Shown here one piece after another: positions 63,731 through 64,000 of a stretch of 64,000 bases of DNA. The DNA comes from Sulfopaludibacter sp963835555. GTDB taxonomy: Bacteria > Acidobacteriota > Terriglobia > Bryobacterales > Bryobacteraceae. Every line of letters starts with the position of its first letter. Position 1 is the stretch's first letter. Location: NCBI GenBank assembly GCA_963835555.1, contig CAWIGC010000007.1, positions 158,390 to 222,389 of the forward strand, read 5' to 3'. A program made the position numbers and the translations under genes. A model generated the notes under the pieces. The model made no database searches. It saw only the letters and a program-made list of their open reading frames with translations, and had not been told where the DNA came from.

Positions 63731-64000
63731 TCAAACGTCTCGGAGGTCCGGTTCTGGGAAGTTGCGGGTTCACCTGGACGTAACGCCATCTCGGACTTTG
63801 GCTTTCAGCAGGCCGTGGTCCGGACCGGGAGTCATGAGCAGTAGATTCTCCTCGTCGCGCATCGTTTACCGATCGAGCGCCGGTGCAACCAAAGTCTGAA
63901 GGAGTGGGCTTGGAAGAGGAAGAGATGTAGGTGACGCTGCCGATTGCGATATCGAAGCCCGCGGGGGCAACGGCGTAATAGCGCAACGACACAAAAGGCA
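63731..64000 (-). other. Fragmentary coding signal at the right edge
   Basis: The minus strand has short stretches with coding character in different frames: LRYYAVAPAGFDIAIGSVTY near 63935-63990 and MRDEENLLLMTPGPDHGLLK near 63775-63865. They may be the end of a neighbouring gene and the true start of the broken HEPN-like gene. Nothing firmer can be said within the window. Confidence 0.3.

Noticed and set aside
15655..64000. Right attachment site (second copy of the tRNA-fMet 3' end)
   Set aside because: Scanned by eye for the T-arm/acceptor sequence; no copy found, so no right boundary is claimed.

Overview
The window looks like a chromosomal segment of an acidobacterium, probably close to Bryobacterales/Solibacter. 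This is inferred from family content only: a PadR regulator next to a permease remnant, a large secreted S55-peptidase/beta-propeller/glycosidase operon, a LolCDE/MacB-like ABC operon, and a remnant of the duplicated orphan permease family common in Acidobacteria. No rRNA or ribosomal protein is present to fix the taxonomy.

Layout. (1) 1-15.65 kb is chromosomal backbone: a processive family 2 glycosyltransferase (cut by the window start), an ABC ATPase-permease-lipoprotein operon, tRNA-Ala(GGC), an HNH-nuclease remnant, a two-component system with an OsmC protein, PadR with decayed neighbours, and a four-gene minus-strand operon (S55 peptidase, beta-propeller, glycosidase, BrkB-like membrane protein) that ends at an initiator tRNA. 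(2) At 15.58-15.65 kb the tRNA-fMet is followed by a tyrosine integrase, an excisionase-like HTH protein and a small partner, all pointing toward the tRNA. This is the usual left end of an integrated element. (3) 17.9-19.8 kb is cargo: a frameshifted terpene-cyclase-like repeat protein and a DUF362 protein. (4) 19.89-20.54 kb is an 11-copy, about 62-bp-period phased repeat array. (5) 20.65-44.8 kb is one long plus-strand conjugation cluster: MoxR-type ATPase, lytic transglycosylase, VirB9-like, VirB10, a membrane-anchored tandem-AAA ATPase, three consecutive VirB2-like pilin genes (one holding two pilin modules), VirB3, VirB4, two TrbJ-like paralogues, TrbL/VirB6, TrbF/VirB8, a large protein with the hallmarks of a double-psi-beta-barrel RNA polymerase (RdRP/QDE-1/YonO type), a second VirB9-like protein, VirD4, a coiled-coil protein and a replication-relaxation protein. 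I recognise neither a relaxase nor a VirB11 ATPase. (6) 45.5-54.7 kb is a defence-like accessory block. It holds a HEPN-like gene, an unknown gene, a tightly packed minus-strand operon (CHAT peptidase, helical-repeat protein, Gly-rich MGTSSS protein, QueC-like synthase, ASCH protein), a trypsin-like peptidase and a permease remnant. (7) 54.8-60.3 kb is a DNA-processing module: Rad52-like annealase, RNase HI, archaeo-eukaryotic-type primase, an HD-like protein and small proteins. (8) 60.6-64 kb holds a broken serine hydrolase and a badly broken Apea/HEPN-like gene.

Frameshifts are very unevenly spread. The conjugation core is almost intact, while nearly every accessory gene from 43.9 kb rightward has one or more indels. 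Either the accessory genes are decaying, or the consensus is poor there. Read-level inspection would decide. No direct repeat of the tRNA-fMet 3' end was seen on the right, so the element probably extends past the window or its right end has been lost.
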